Below, in pieces: positions 36,964 through 49,478 of a stretch of 64,000 nt of DNA. Below the pieces are notes generated by a model. That model did not search any database. It worked only from the letters and a program-made list of their open reading frames with translations, and was not told the origin of the DNA. Position 1 is the stretch's first letter. Each line of letters starts with the position of its first letter. Source of the stretch: Pyronema omphalodes (Eukaryota > Ascomycota > Pezizomycetes > Pezizales > Pyronemataceae); contig JAJJXM010000003.1 in NCBI GenBank assembly GCA_024516155.1, positions 1,302,001 to 1,366,000 of the forward strand, in the 5' to 3' direction. A program made the translations under genes and the position numbers.

Positions 36964-37411
36964 AGTTTCCGTGATTATGGATGAAGTGATGGTATCTTTG
37001 AAAGAAAAAGGGAACGGAGGGGATTGTGCGAGTTTTGTTGAGTTTCAGTTCAGATTGAATGGCGGTGGAATTCTAGCGTGTAAGGTACTGAACAGTTGGC
37101 GGACGTGTACTGTGGACGCGGTGTAAGAGAGGAGGAGGAGCCATTCATTCTCAGTTTTAGCTGTTAATGGAGGGTTGAAGTCAGGATGATATCGCATGAG
37201 GGGGTCGAAATTCATTGCTGATAGTCAGGTACCGGATACAGTCGTGTTGACAACTTTGTATGGTACACATGTATGTATACCACGATTACCAAATCAGGAT
37301 TTGAGGTACAGTTAATACTGACAGACCTTATGAAAGAATTGTAAATCCAAGATAATCTCACTATTATTTGTTTTCGGGGTTGCGGTGGGTTACCCCAATG
37401 CTTAGGGCTTC
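36964..37411 (-). promoter_or_regulatory. Promoter-side flank of copy 3
   Basis: It matches the upstream flanks of the other copies base for base over long stretches (GGGGTCGAAATTCATTGCTGA, GATTGAATGGCGGTGGAATTC). It holds the CT/GA-rich stretch immediately 5' of the ATG. No TATA box is obvious. Confidence 0.45.
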
Positions 37412-38425
37412 AGAACCAAGGTTTGGCACGGTCCGTCCATTCCGGTCCTAGCTGTGGATCGGACCGAACCGTCGTTTGCAGCCCCGTCTTTTAGCAGGAC
37501 CAGGAGCGTCCGTTCTTGAAGCACGATAGACCTGACGCACCGTGGGTGACCGTGGTCATCACGACCAGGGTCACGGATGGTCACTCGCAAGTAGATCATT
37601 CGTTTCAACGCCATTTTGGCTTGCCCGGATAAGAACTTGACAGCCGTTAGCTGGCAGCCAGATGTGACTCTCACGAGGCTTTCCACGTACATGGATACAC
37701 GTCAGGAATGCTTCTGTACTGTGAGCTACCGGGTTCCATAGGATTGCTGTCCAAAGTTGGTGTGAAGAGATGACTATCAAGTGCTGAAAATCCAGAATAG
37801 ATTGTGCTTTGACTATCCAATATATCTTTCTCAAATGAAAACAAATCTTGAGAGGATAGGTCAGCTGCTGTGCTGCTGTTTGGAACAGGTGTAGAGGACG
37901 ACGATCAGGACATCGTGATATTTTTACTCTGTTGGTAATCGAGTGACGTCTGTTGATCTTGGGCTTCCAACGGTAATGGAAGAAGTTGAAAATTCTTGCA
38001 GGTAAAAGATAAAATGTGGAAAATCGAAGGAATATTTATAGCAGAACCGCACTTTACCAAGACGAGCTACATTAGGCAGTCAACCCATTTCAGGGTGGAG
38101 CGTGCACCTGCGGTGGGGTGTAAAAGTTATACAAAAGTTCAGAATTGGTCCACCTCCTATAGTGCTGAAAACGTCGCTGCCGAGGCCCATAATGTCTGAA
38201 AAACTTGAACCAAACCGCCGCCTGCAAACTAGCTGACTCGGAATCCCACGGCCCTGCCGTCACCTACCGTCCCGTCCGGTCTTTTTGGTTCTCTGGACGA
38301 AACCGGACCACATAGCGACCATCCTTTCGAAGTTGCGGACGGGACTGGAGGACCAGAGTGGTCCCGTCCAGTCCGTCTTCTTGGAGGGACCATGCGGAAC
38401 ACTGTTAACAATGTAACTATACAGT
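37412..38425. mobile_element. Insert of about 1 kb with GGTCC/GGACC-rich ends
   Basis: The left arm reads continuously across the equivalent point near 8530 (ACTGTATATTTACA then TCTGGAGCCCTAAGC). Here the two halves are separated: TCTGAAGCCCTAAGC (minus strand) lies at about 37411-37397, and ACTGTATAGTTACA at about 38430-38416. Both ends of the insert are rich in GGTCC, GGACC and CCGTCC motifs (37425-37520 and 38255-38395) and show a short inverted match (GCAyGGTCCsTCC). The middle has no transposase. It is probably a non-autonomous DNA transposon, perhaps hAT-like; exact ends and target duplication are not resolved. Confidence 0.55.
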
Positions 38426-39947
38426 TCCGACTTCACGGTTGACCGGTAAATACCAAAAATTTAGGTATCAAGAACTCAACATGCACACCGATCACAAACT
38501 TCCATACCTCTTTGCTGTTAACATATATTGTAGTTTTAGAATAGCTATATATACCCCAATTCCAGATCCCTAAGGCCTGGACCTACCATCTCATGTTTCT
38601 TGTCGCTTATATACTGATTTTTTTGACGTAAATGGTTATTTTAGGTTCACTGTACATACATACAGCGTGTCTTTGTCAACCAATTTTGTGTGTATTTTTG
38701 GGCCTCTAATGTCATGTATTGTTATATGTTCGTAATTCCAGTTTTGAATTTGAAAGTTGAAATATCCTGTATCCCATATGCATACATTCTATAGCTGGGT
38801 CTGGAAATAAGGTTGAAATACTATGGCTAAGTATCCAAGTATGGTACAATGATAAATTCCATCGCGTTGGTTACGTTCTATCAGAATCTAACGCCTATTG
38901 TTGGTATGCGATGGCAACTATAGGTTACATAGCAAGGATTTTTGTTGTGTAATCAATTTGGGTCCTTGTGATGACAGATATGTATGTAGGCTTTTGGAAC
39001 TCCCTTGACGGTGTTTACTGGGTTTATTTCAATCAAATTTATCAAGAATTTTGGCGAGGTGTAATCTTGATCAATCACTGGAGTAGTTCAAACAAAATGA
39101 TGGAAGAAAAACAGCAACATACAAATTTTCCAATAAATGTATGTAAACATGTGCATCGTTTATTCTCAATGCTTTATCATCGTAGCAGGATAATGAAAAT
39201 AACAAAGCACGGCATGATGAAGGAAGAGATGGCTACGATGTGGTCGTACATGTGACTCGGTAAAAATACATAATTTTAGTCACGGCTCGGCAACCCATGA
39301 TTATGCATAGTCTTTAGCTGAAGGAGCAAATAACCGGCAACAGATAACTGGCCGCTGCTATATTTATAGTGGACATCGAGGATATTATGGAAATTTAGAG
39401 AGAACGTAAAGAAAGTCAGAACGGAATGCCAGAAAATCATCGCTTTTTGATTGTATGCACATTATATGATATCTATCTTTAACGAGTTGGATTTTGTAGT
39501 CGATTTTGCTTGTACTTGAGATATTTTAATGTGTGTTTATGTATATAGAAACGCATTTATGTTGTTAATGAGTGTTGGTCGGCTTTGGAGATAACAATGA
39601 TGCACCGGGTACATGGGAGTGGAACAATGTAGTATATATTATGCGCTATGTATAAGAAAGATCCAATGGCGAATGTTTCATAGTTTATGTTGTGAGTGAG
39701 CGATTTAGGAGTAAAATGCAATGTAATTCAAAAATTGTTCGACACTCATGTGAACAAGAGGGATTTAGCCATGTTATTTTCGCAGGTTTCGTAAAAAATA
39801 ATAAACTTTTATTCAGACTAAAAAACAGAAAACTGTTAACGCAAAAAGAACAAAAAGAACAAAAAAGCAGGATAGACAGTAAAGAACAGCCGTATAATCA
39901 CCCCCATCCAAGTACCCCTGTACCACAATGCTGGTAGCATCTCGATT
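38426..39947 (-). repeat. 3' flank of copy 4 / spacer of right arm
   Basis: Inverted match to 6251-8520 without the LINE. Subsegments 38430-38600 and 39150-39500 align with 8520-8340 and 7950-7600. No gene is supported. Confidence 0.65.
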
Positions 39948-42528
39948 TCATCTCCAAATCCTATTCTTCAATCCCACTACAAACCGCCACCCACTCCTAA
40001 CCGTGTTCACCACCATCTTCAGTAGCCCCCAACTCTCCTCCCCTCGAAGATTGGGCCTCTTTGTGGCTCTCGTGTCCACCATACTTCTCACGATAGGGTT
40101 CTTCCCAACCTCCTCAACCTCCTCTTCTCTCTTCCTCTTCAAGATACCTCGGCTCCTGATCCCAGCCAACTTCACTGAATCACCTTGCCCACCCTCTTTC
40201 CTCGGAGGCTTGAGTCTCATCGAAGCTGTAGTATCCGCCTCATCAACTTTCATATTATCGTCCGACCTAACCCTCTTCGGGGTGACGCGGCTCGCAATCA
40301 CATGCGGCTTCGTCTCATCCTGACGAATCTCTTTCATCCCGGCGTTGATTCTCTTCGGAGCTCTGGCACTCTCCTCGTAAACCCCAGTGTCGTCATCCCA
40401 TCTAACCCTCTTCTTCAGATTCTCGCGGCTCACAACCCCATCCGGCTTCTTCAGATCTTCGCAACTCTCCTGCATGTCGGCATTGATTCTCTTCAGAGCT
40501 TTAGTATCCTCCTCATACATCGTAACATTTTCATCCCACCTAACCCTCTTCAAATTCCTGCGGCTCGCAATGTCATCCGGCCTTCTCTCATCCTGGTGAT
40601 CCTTCTGCATGCCGCCGTTAATTCTCTTCACAGGCCTAACATCAATCTTCTCCATCTCAGTGTCCTGATCCACGCGTTTCCTCTTCCCGCTCAAATACTC
40701 CGCATCATATTCCTGAGCATCAGTTCCCGGCCCTCCTGTACGGATTCTATCTTCTCCGGTAGAAGCTGTGGGCGCTTGTGAATGGTAGGGATTGGGGGTT
40801 AGGAGAGTCCTCATGGGTGTAATTCTGTGGCGACGAGGGATGGGGTGGGTGTTGAGGTTGGGGTTGAGAATGGTTGCTCTGGGAACTGGAATAGAGGTGC
40901 TTATGACTTCGGTTGCTGCTGTAGCATCTGTGGTGATAGGGGTGGATGGAAGAGTAAGAGGCGTTTCTTGACGAATCGAGGAGAAGAGTTGAGGTGGGTT
41001 GAGAAGCTGCGGGGTGGTACATGATGGGTCCTGAGCTGCAGATAAGGCTGTGGACAGATTGATGGAGATCGTAGGCGAATATACTGGACTAGGTGATGCA
41101 TTAAAGTCGATCTCTGTGTTACTCATAGCTGAAGGTTCAGGAGCGTTTTCAGTGAGGGTGATAGTAGATGCAGGTATAAAAGAGGTGCCTGTGGTTATGC
41201 TGGGTTCGATAGCAGCAGTGGGAGGAGAAGGGTTTTCCAGAGAGGGGAAATTCGAAATACGATTAGCAATTTCCGTAGCAAAAGTCGCAACCGGAAGACT
41301 GCCCACGGTGGAAAAGGTTGTGATAGGATTAACAGTTTCGGTAGCAAAGATCGGATGGGGAAGATTCTGCATGGTGGAAAAAGTCGCAATAGGATTAGCT
41401 GTTTCCGTAGAGTAAGTTGGAATGTTGAAATTCTCCATAGCGGGGAAAATCGAAATGAGATTCCCAGTCTCAGTAGGAAAAGCTGGAACGGAAACATGTT
41501 CTATAGAGGGGAAAGTCGAGAAAGGATTGCCAGTTTCTGTATTGGAGGTTGGAAGGCCAAGATTCTCCATAGAGGGGAGCGTCGGAATGTGATTGGCGAT
41601 CTCGGTAGTACAGGTTGGAACGGTAAGATTCTCCATAGGAGGGAAAGTCGGGATAGGATTAGGTATTCCTGGCTCCGATCTGGTAATGATGGAACCAAAT
41701 TGCGAGTTCAGATCATCGGGAAAGGACTGCTGACTGGCTGTAGAATCATGATTCTGTCCAGTAGAGAAAAGAGAAGAACCAAAATCTGGCGAAATAGCAG
41801 GCGGAAGAGAGCTACTCGGAATACCAGAATTCTGGGGTGCCGTCACATTCTGAACCGGAGCTAGAACAGTGCTGTTGGGAGCACCCGGTGTTATGGCAGT
41901 AGTTACTGAGCCAGTAGAGGTTTCTGGGGCGCAGATCAGGCCCTCCATCATTCCACAGAGAACCGCCCAGCGGCCCTTCTTGTGATGACGTTCATCCTCG
42001 TCATCTCCCTCATTACCGGAGTCATAGTTCTCGTAGATCTCCGCTTCCTCATCTTCCTCGTCGTACTCCAGCTTCGGGATGTCATCGTAGTTGTCATCTT
42101 CAGGAGGACGAACATATCCCAGAACTATTCACAAGAAAGAAAAAGCGTTAGTAAAAAAGTCTTTTCTTGAATTTCATTTGAATAGAGAATTAGTGAAACT
42201 TACGAACGCGAAGTTGTTCATCATCCTCTTTCTCATCGGGCTCACTATCGGATCCATGAGGTGTTTCATTGCGTTCCCAACGCAGATGGCCAAACTCTTC
42301 GTCGGCGGATTGATACCTGGTAGTACACCCTGCGCCCCATTTCGCCTTCTCTGTACGTCTTCCGGATATCCTTTTCTTAATGATTTCGCGTTCCGGGTCG
42401 TCTCTGGTTTTCCTATTGCTTCGGTCAATAGAGTCGTAGTACTTCTTAGCCGCCGGCGAGCGGGTTAAGAGGTATTTCTCCAATGCATCACTAAGCGACT
42501 GGAGAGAGTCGAGACCGCTGAGTGCCAT
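39948..42528 (-). CDS. Repeat-rich protein of unknown function, copy 4 of 4
   Basis: Exons 42528-42204 and 42124-39948 (79-bp intron) encode 833 residues. Exon 1 is near-identical to the other copies (changes include LEKYLL and WERNET). The segment after KKGRW is almost the same as in copy 3 (NSTVLAPVQNVTAPQNSG, FSTGQNHDSTASQQSFPDD). Seven 22-residue repeats occupy residues 264-417 (bases 41660-41199). From there on it is closest to copy 2 (NASPSPVYSP, HPIPRRHRITPMRTLLTP, TGGPGTDAQEYDAEYLSGK). The basic part carries KRVRW, KKRVRW and a decayed KRVRS, then GILKRKREEE and the invariant C-terminus. So one protein is a mosaic of copy 3-like and copy 2-like sections. Function unknown. Confidence 0.85.
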
Positions 42529-45500
42529 AGTTTCGTGATGATGGATCTGGTAGCGATAACTTTGAAAGAAAAAGGGAACGGAGGGGATTATGCGGGTTTT
42601 GTTGAGTATCAGTTCAGATTGAATGGCGATGGAATTCTAGCGTGTGAGGTACTGGACAGTTGGTGGACGTGTACTGTGGACGCTGTGTAAGAGAGGAGGA
42701 GTGGCCATTCATTCTCAGTTTTAGCTGTTGACGGAGGGTTTAACTCAGGATGATATCGCATGAGGGGGTCGAAATTCACTGCTGATGACCATATACCGGT
42801 TACAACTTTATTTACAACTTTGTGTCATGCACGTGTATGTATACCACTAATACCAAATCAACATTTGGGTACAGCTCATGCTTATAATTATTCTCAAATG
42901 ATTGCAAATTCAACATGATCCACTAACACCAAATCAAGATTCTGGTACAGAATATACTCATAGATATCATCAAACAATCATTCATTTAAGATAATGACAC
43001 ACGAATCATTGAAGGTCGACATATATATGTGTAACGGGCCCTCCTTCAATTGATGCTTGTACGGTTTTTAATCGCGGTGATAGGCAGAGATTGCGTGAAG
43101 TATTTTATTGAAAATATGGGTCAAAATGATGTAGCGAATAATTCTTGATCAGCATATTCTTCTCGTACATTTGTCAGGAGAGGTACCTTGACACCACCTT
43201 CGACTCTTCACGCTCATCAATTTGGCGGGTCCTTGTGAGCCCCATTATATTCTCTGGAATAGATAAAAGTTATCAAAAAATCATATTCTCAGATTGGATA
43301 CGTTATAGAATTGATCATACCCTATCAGTATAGAAAATTTTAAAAGGCAAACCTAGAATTTTAAATACTAGATTTGATGGGAGAGCCCATTTGGCAGCAC
43401 GAAATGCACTGGCAGCACTTTTACCATGTAAGCTGCATGAAGGCACAACCCCTTATACTAGTTCAGCTTTCAGTGATTCCAAGAATTGTTTCAAATACAT
43501 TCGTACTCGAAGAGCCGGTGTCTATACTCATCCGAAATAGATGCCATTCCTACAAAGATATGACGAGAAGCGCGCCCTTACAAAACTTTCCACTTCCATT
43601 ATGCTAGGAAACTCCCTGTGGTACAAAAAAAAGGTGTTTAATCAAACCACACTTTAAACCACAAAAGGTGTTTAATTCAAACACCCGCAAAATTCATTTA
43701 CTAAACACCTCTTTAAACACCCACTAAACACCTTTAAACACCTCTTGAAACACCTACTAAACACCTTTAAACACCTCTTTAAACACCTACTAAACACCTT
43801 TAAACAACGATTGAAACACCGATTTAAACACCTTTAAACACCTTTAAACACCGATCTAAACACCTACTAAACACCTTTAAACACCGATTTAAACACCTAC
43901 TAAACACCTTTAAACACCGATTTAAACACCTACTAAACACCTTTAAACAACGATTTAAACACCGATTTAAACACCTTTAAACACCTTTAAACACCGATCT
44001 AAACACCTACTAAACACCTTTAAACACCGATTTAAACACCTACTAAACACCTTTAAACACCGATTTAAACACCTACTAAACACCTTTAAACACCGATTTA
44101 AACACCTTGCACAATAGTGGTTTGATCAAGCACCTCAGATATTTTTTAAATGTTTTAAATTAATTACTAAACCACTCGCTCATTATATAACATGTCTCTA
44201 GCTATTGCCAGGTCCTCTATCTATACATACAGGAACCTCCCACCTCCCTCCTCACCCCTCCTACTCCTGCTCCAGCTCTCTGTATAGTACCATTCGCTTT
44301 GTGCCTTTTTTAATTGACCCTTACATATGCTGGAATCATGGATCGCTTCAATAAATAGACTTAGGTTTTCTGAGCATCCTGTTTGTCTGGTTAGCATTGT
44401 GGATATTTGTGGGGTTGGTTTGCAGTACTTGACTCAGCGAGTATCTAGAAGTTCATATCCCAATTCCCCCTCTCTCTCTCTTTTTTCCCTCCGGTGGTGT
44501 ATGGTGTATGAACTAGCAAATTCTGTTGAGGGACAAACATTTGACATGAGGAAAAACTTACAGTCAAACAAGAGGGAAAGATGGAGGTGGAGAAACAAGT
44601 GAATGAAATGGATGAAAAACGAGGAAGAACAATGGCAGAACGAACAGAACATAAGGAAGGGATGCGCACTAAGGCAATATCCACTTCCATCAACAAACAA
44701 AAACAGAACACAGCTTTACAGGTTAAAACTGAATGTTCAGTAGAACACTGCAGGGTGATTTATATGAACCATGGAAACGCCATCCCTAGGAAGTGGACTG
44801 TAGATGTTTATTTAAACGTCAGAGGATAGTTCAAATAAACCCCGAAGAATAGGCGAAGAAGAAGGTGTTTATTTAAACACCCCTAGGGTGTTTAAATAAA
44901 CCCCAAAGAATATGTAAAAAAGAAGGTGTTTATTTAAACATCCTTAAACACCCCTAGGGTGTTTAAATAAACACCAAAGAATAAGCGAAAAAAAAGGTGT
45001 TTATTTAAACATCCTTAAACACCCCTAGGGTGTTTAAATAAACACCAAAGAATAAGCGAAAAAGAAGGTGTTTATTTAAACATCCTTAAACACCTCTAGG
45101 GTGTTTAAATAAACACCAAAGAATAAGCGAAAAAGAAGGTGTTTATTTAAACATCCTTAAACACCTCTAGGGTGTTTAAATAAACACCCCTAGGATGTTT
45201 AAATAAATACCGAAGAATAAGCGAAAAAGAAGGTGTTTATTTAAACACCCCTAGGGGTGTTTAAATAAACCCCACAAAAAAAAAATCAAGGTATTTGTTT
45301 AACTAAACAACGCTAGGTGGTTTAGCTAAACACCTTAAATCACACCAAACAACTTCGGTGTTTAGGGGTGTTTAACTAAACACTTTGAAACAACGATGGG
45401 TGGTTTAGCTAAACACCTTAAATCAGACTAAACAACTTTGGTGTTTAGGGTGTTTAACTAAACACTTTCGGTGTTTAGCTAAACCACGAAGGTGTTTGAA

Positions 45501-46540
45501 CTAAACCACTCTCACTCGTTTTCTTGTACCATAGGGACTTCAGTCACCATGTTAAAAAAAAACCCACGCAAATGCAACCAAAAATATCACTCAATGTGAG
45601 CCGATGACCAGGGAATATTTCGGTCTTTACATCTCCAACATCAATTGTCAATTTGAGAATTGCGCCGACTGTTCGGATTTATTATCGCTAGACGTACCTG
45701 ATTCTCACTCTAACCGACGTATGTTGATAGTGAGTATGTGCATGTAGTTAGTGGGTGACGCTTAGGGCATGGGGTAAACGCGTTGGGGTCCTCGACGTCA
45801 GGATGTCAGATGCGCTAGCATTAAAACGTAGGTCGCTAGCGTGCCGCCCAAACGAGCAAACCGCCAAGTATGTACATATTAATGTTACCAGATAGACCCT
45901 AGATATTGTGAAGAAATTTTGTTCAAAACCCAACTGAAAACCACGGCTTAAAAAAGAAAGCTAACGACCGCACCGTTGTCTCGCGTGATTAAAAGAAACT
46001 TAATATATGGCATTGAAGACTCAAAATCCTATAAACGTGAATTCTGCTCACATGAATGGAGTTATACTCCTGATATGTGAATGTCTTAAAAACATTTAAC
46101 TGATAGAATATTCAATCACGGACAGCATTACAAATGAATTTGATCGAGACATGTATTTTAATTCTTTTCTATTATGATAGAAAATTCGGAAACACTGCAA
46201 CTGGACGATCATTGAGGCACGATGCATGATAAGCGTAGCAGTTTTGGCCCCTGAACAACATGGGACGCTAAGAATTCATTGGAAAAACACAATTTCCGGA
46301 TGATTTCTTCGACGACTGTTTGCGTGGCCAAAGCCCTCCTGAGCTACGTTTGCATTGTTGAAGTGCCCCAGTATTTGGCAGAAAACAATGACAACCATAC
46401 ATAATTTCAATACATGCTCCGTAAACATCCTAAGTTTCATTTAACTCAATAATATTTAGCATTGTTTTTGTATAACCATTTCAAAAGTTACCTAGATTTG
46501 CACTTTATGCATGCTATTAAAGCCAGTGTGGTAGGCTATA
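42529..46540 (-). repeat. Upstream flank of copy 4 (outer part of right arm)
   Basis: Inverted match to 840-3422, interrupted by the element at 43614-45536. No gene is supported outside that element. Confidence 0.7.
43614..45536. mobile_element. 1923-bp non-autonomous element with giant subterminal repeat arrays
   Basis: The ends are inverted: CCCTGTGGTACAA at the left and the complement of CCCTATGGTACAA at the right. ACT flanks both sides (43611-43613 and 45537-45539). The other arm is empty here: on its minus strand GAAATATCAGTCAG near 2400 corresponds to GAA+ACT+element+ACT+TCAGTCA. The left third (43630-44110) repeats TAAACACC in units such as TTTAAACACCGATTTAAACACC. The right third (44850-45510) repeats GGTGTTTATTTAAACA...CCCTAGGGTGTTTAAATAAACACC, which is strongly palindromic. 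The unique middle (44120-44830) has no transposase, only frames under 92 codons. The superfamily is not recognised. Confidence 0.8.
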
Positions 46541-47081
46541 GATGGTTGTAAGTATTGCAGCCTTTCAAGGGCATGGAAGTTGGCGAGTATAGCCGAGCGG
46601 GCAGTGAACATCACATAGCAAATAACCAACCCAGCACACCCTGATACCATGCCATATAATCCATATCAAGCTCCCATATAGGGGTAAAGCCTACATACTT
46701 TACCTGTCTCCATAAAAATTTCAAAAATAAAAAATAAGAAACAACAACCGGATATGGAAATTGGGCACATCACTGATATTCGAAGTGAAGAGATGTAGAC
46801 ATGGGGAAGCTAATATGTAGAGGTCAAATTGTGTAGAGAGTGGTAAAAGAGGTGACATTGACGAGGATGGTAGTAGTGGTGATAGTGGCGGTAATTGTAT
46901 GCGAATTATGAGTTGAAATAGAAATAACATTTGCTGGAGGGAGTTTGGGCTGGGCTTTCGGTGGGAGATATGGAGAACGGGAGAAGAGAATGAATGGAGT
47001 TTAAAATCGGAACAAACCAAATCAGATCAAAGGAATTTCAATAATTTATATGCATTGAGTACGCAGGTGACACATAATTAA
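46541..47081. other. Sequence between duplicated arm and tRNA gene
   Basis: No gene is supported. A minus-strand frame at 46721-47020 is low in complexity and has no recognisable product. Confidence 0.3.
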
Positions 47082-47154
47082 GCCTCGCTAGCTCAATCGG
47101 TAGAGCGTGAGACTCTTAATCTCAAGGTTGCGGGTTCGACCCCCGCGTGGGGCT
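47082..47154 (+). tRNA. tRNA-Lys (anticodon CUU)
   Basis: A full cloverleaf can be drawn. The acceptor stem is GCCTCGC with GTGGGGC (two G-U pairs), followed by D arm GCTCAATCGGTAGAGC and anticodon stem TGAGA/TCTCA with loop CTCTTAA (anticodon CTT). The T arm is GCGGGTTCGACCCCCGC, which contains the B box GGTTCGAC. There is no intron. A T-rich Pol III terminator (TTTTT) follows at about 47158-47162. CCA is not encoded, as expected in eukaryotes. Confidence 0.95.
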
Positions 47155-47162
47155 TCTCTTTT

Positions 47163-49478
47163 TCGCATGAAGGATCGGTCCTCTGTTTCCCTTTTTTGTT
47201 CCGGTGGTTTTTGTGATTGACAGTTTTGTTTGAAGCACCATTGGAACTGCCGTATTTCTTTTGGCACAGATTATACCATATATAGGGGAGACAATGAGGG
47301 ATGTTGACTTTTTTCCCCCGAATGGGTTTGGTTATAAGGTGATGTTGTTGAATGGTGTTATATAATCTGTTGTAAGCTACCTAAAAACTTCACGGATGCA
47401 TGCAGAATAATTTTCCTTTTGTGTATTTCTTTTTGGAAAATTGCAATGGGGTTTTAATGAATAATAAGCCAGAACAAAATGGATAATAGTTACTAAGTAG
47501 GCGGTGACGGTGAAAATGTATGTATGTAGGCATGTAGGTGTCTAAGTCAATAATCGACTTGAGATATTATTATGTAATTAAACGAGACTGCGTCACGGAT
47601 GCGATTGATAAAGTTGAGTTTTGTGGCCCAAAGGTTGTGAAATGTCGCATTTGTTGTTTTAATAAAATCATAACCGATGAAAGATGGGTCGAACACGTAG
47701 ACTTAGAAGATCAAATTATTATACAGCGTACTAGCTGACATGTGCGAACATAAACATAAGTCAAGGAAGAAGTGTAGAATTCATCAGTCAGTAGATATGT
47801 GCATGGGCATGGAATTAAAAGGATGCTGGCACCGGCAGTTGAAGGTCGAAGTTAGGCAGAGGTATATCCTCAAGCGTTGCAAAATATTCAAATCCAACTG
47901 CAGATCTGATTTTGTGGCACCTCATTACCGACTCGTGATAATTTTTTACAACTTCTAAAGAGAGGATGTGGTGAGTATACCGTAGCAGCACAATGATGTC
48001 AAAACGACAAGCTACAACAAACAAGCTCCTTAAAATGTTAAGAAAAGTTTTTTTTTAACAACTCGCGCAGTAGCTATTGACGTTCTTCGAGTACAGATAT
48101 TCTAAAATGCCGAAAACATCAAAACTTCCAGGCCCCAGGACGTGGTTCGTAAAGCAATAACGAGGGTTCATTCAACATGATCAGGTTTGGCCCGAATTCC
48201 GGAATGGTAGCACTACACTGCAAAATCCCTGCTTCAACTAGTAGCTGGGCTACTGGAATTCCGCATTCGCAGGCTATGCAACAGATCCGGGATGTTATCA
48301 GTGGTAGAACATTTTAGTGCTTCGATAAAGCTCGCTTGGGATACCATGTGGTGAGGGTGTGCGCCAGAAATAAAGTAATATACCTGACACTTTGAGGTTG
48401 CAGTTCATATCACCTTCGCTTGCGACTTTACACTTTACATTTGATCATCTTGATCATCCAATATCTAGTGTATATACTCTTCCAGCGGGCTACTTTTTCG
48501 GAAGTAATGCTACTGGCATGGGGTATTTTACCACGGTGATTGTATTTGCTGGGGCAGAAGTGTTCTATGTACGAAGAACTAGATTGAATAGTTCCTGTTG
48601 ATATAGCCATCAATCTCTGTTGAGCCAGAGAGCCCACTTTCAACCGTCTTGGCACAGGAAAACCACTCGGCAAGATCATTCATGCAATTACGGTGACACA
48701 TCGCCGACGGGTTTTGTGAAACTAACAATACTTTTACAAAAAGAATCCAGGATGAATATAACGCATTTCTTGGCGAACAATTTATACGCAAGAAGTTCTG
48801 GTGATGGTTCCGAGAGCTCCGGACTCCCTGAATCCAATCAAAGGTATCTCAAAACGAGTAACCAGACGACATAACTCGATGGTTTTGGGGTTCTACGTGG
48901 AACTATTTTCTTCTCCGGCTTAAAATATCAACGCCAGATCAAGGGAAATATCGGATGATTAAACAGCCTATTTGGCTACCGGGACTTCGCTTCGGTTGAT
49001 TTCGTTCGTATATGCATGAAAGCTGATATATGATGCCAGCATTCCTTTGATGGCGTCGTATCGTCAGCAGGTGCAATCCGAGGTTATATAAGGTACTTGA
49101 GAATCGATTGGATCAAAATCCATCGGCTGTTCTGCGTTGTGCATAGAGTGTTACACATCCACAAGGACAACTCAACCCCAGCCCTCGTATGGAAGATCGT
49201 GAACGTGAAGAAATCAAGATTGATACCCATGAATTGCCAAAACTATTCTTAAAATTCCCGGATAATGATCATGGAACTATTGGCTCGTATTGAATCCGGA
49301 AAACAACCTCGTATTCAGAGGTTATATATCGAGCTATATCAATGAGAATCCGAATAAGGATATCGCAGAGAAAATAAATAAATAGCTCTGGACGTCTACT
49401 CTCTCCAGACCTTCAGCACTCACCAAGAGCTCAATACAACACAACACCAAGCCAAGTAACCAACTCATCATTTTTACA
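47163..49478. other. Intergenic stretch
   Basis: No gene is supported over 2.3 kb. Frames at 47538-47738, 47740-47958 and 48392-48601 lack recognisable products. The last 150 bases are the likely promoter and 5' UTR of the secreted-protein gene, with TATATA at 49323-49328. Confidence 0.35.

Noticed and set aside
43630..45510. CRISPR-like alternation of repeats in the TAAACACC arrays
   Set aside because: No unique spacers of constant length; a eukaryotic context and transposon ends explain the arrays.
46575..46610. TAGCCGAGCGGG resembling a tRNA D arm
   Set aside because: No matching acceptor, anticodon or T arm around it.
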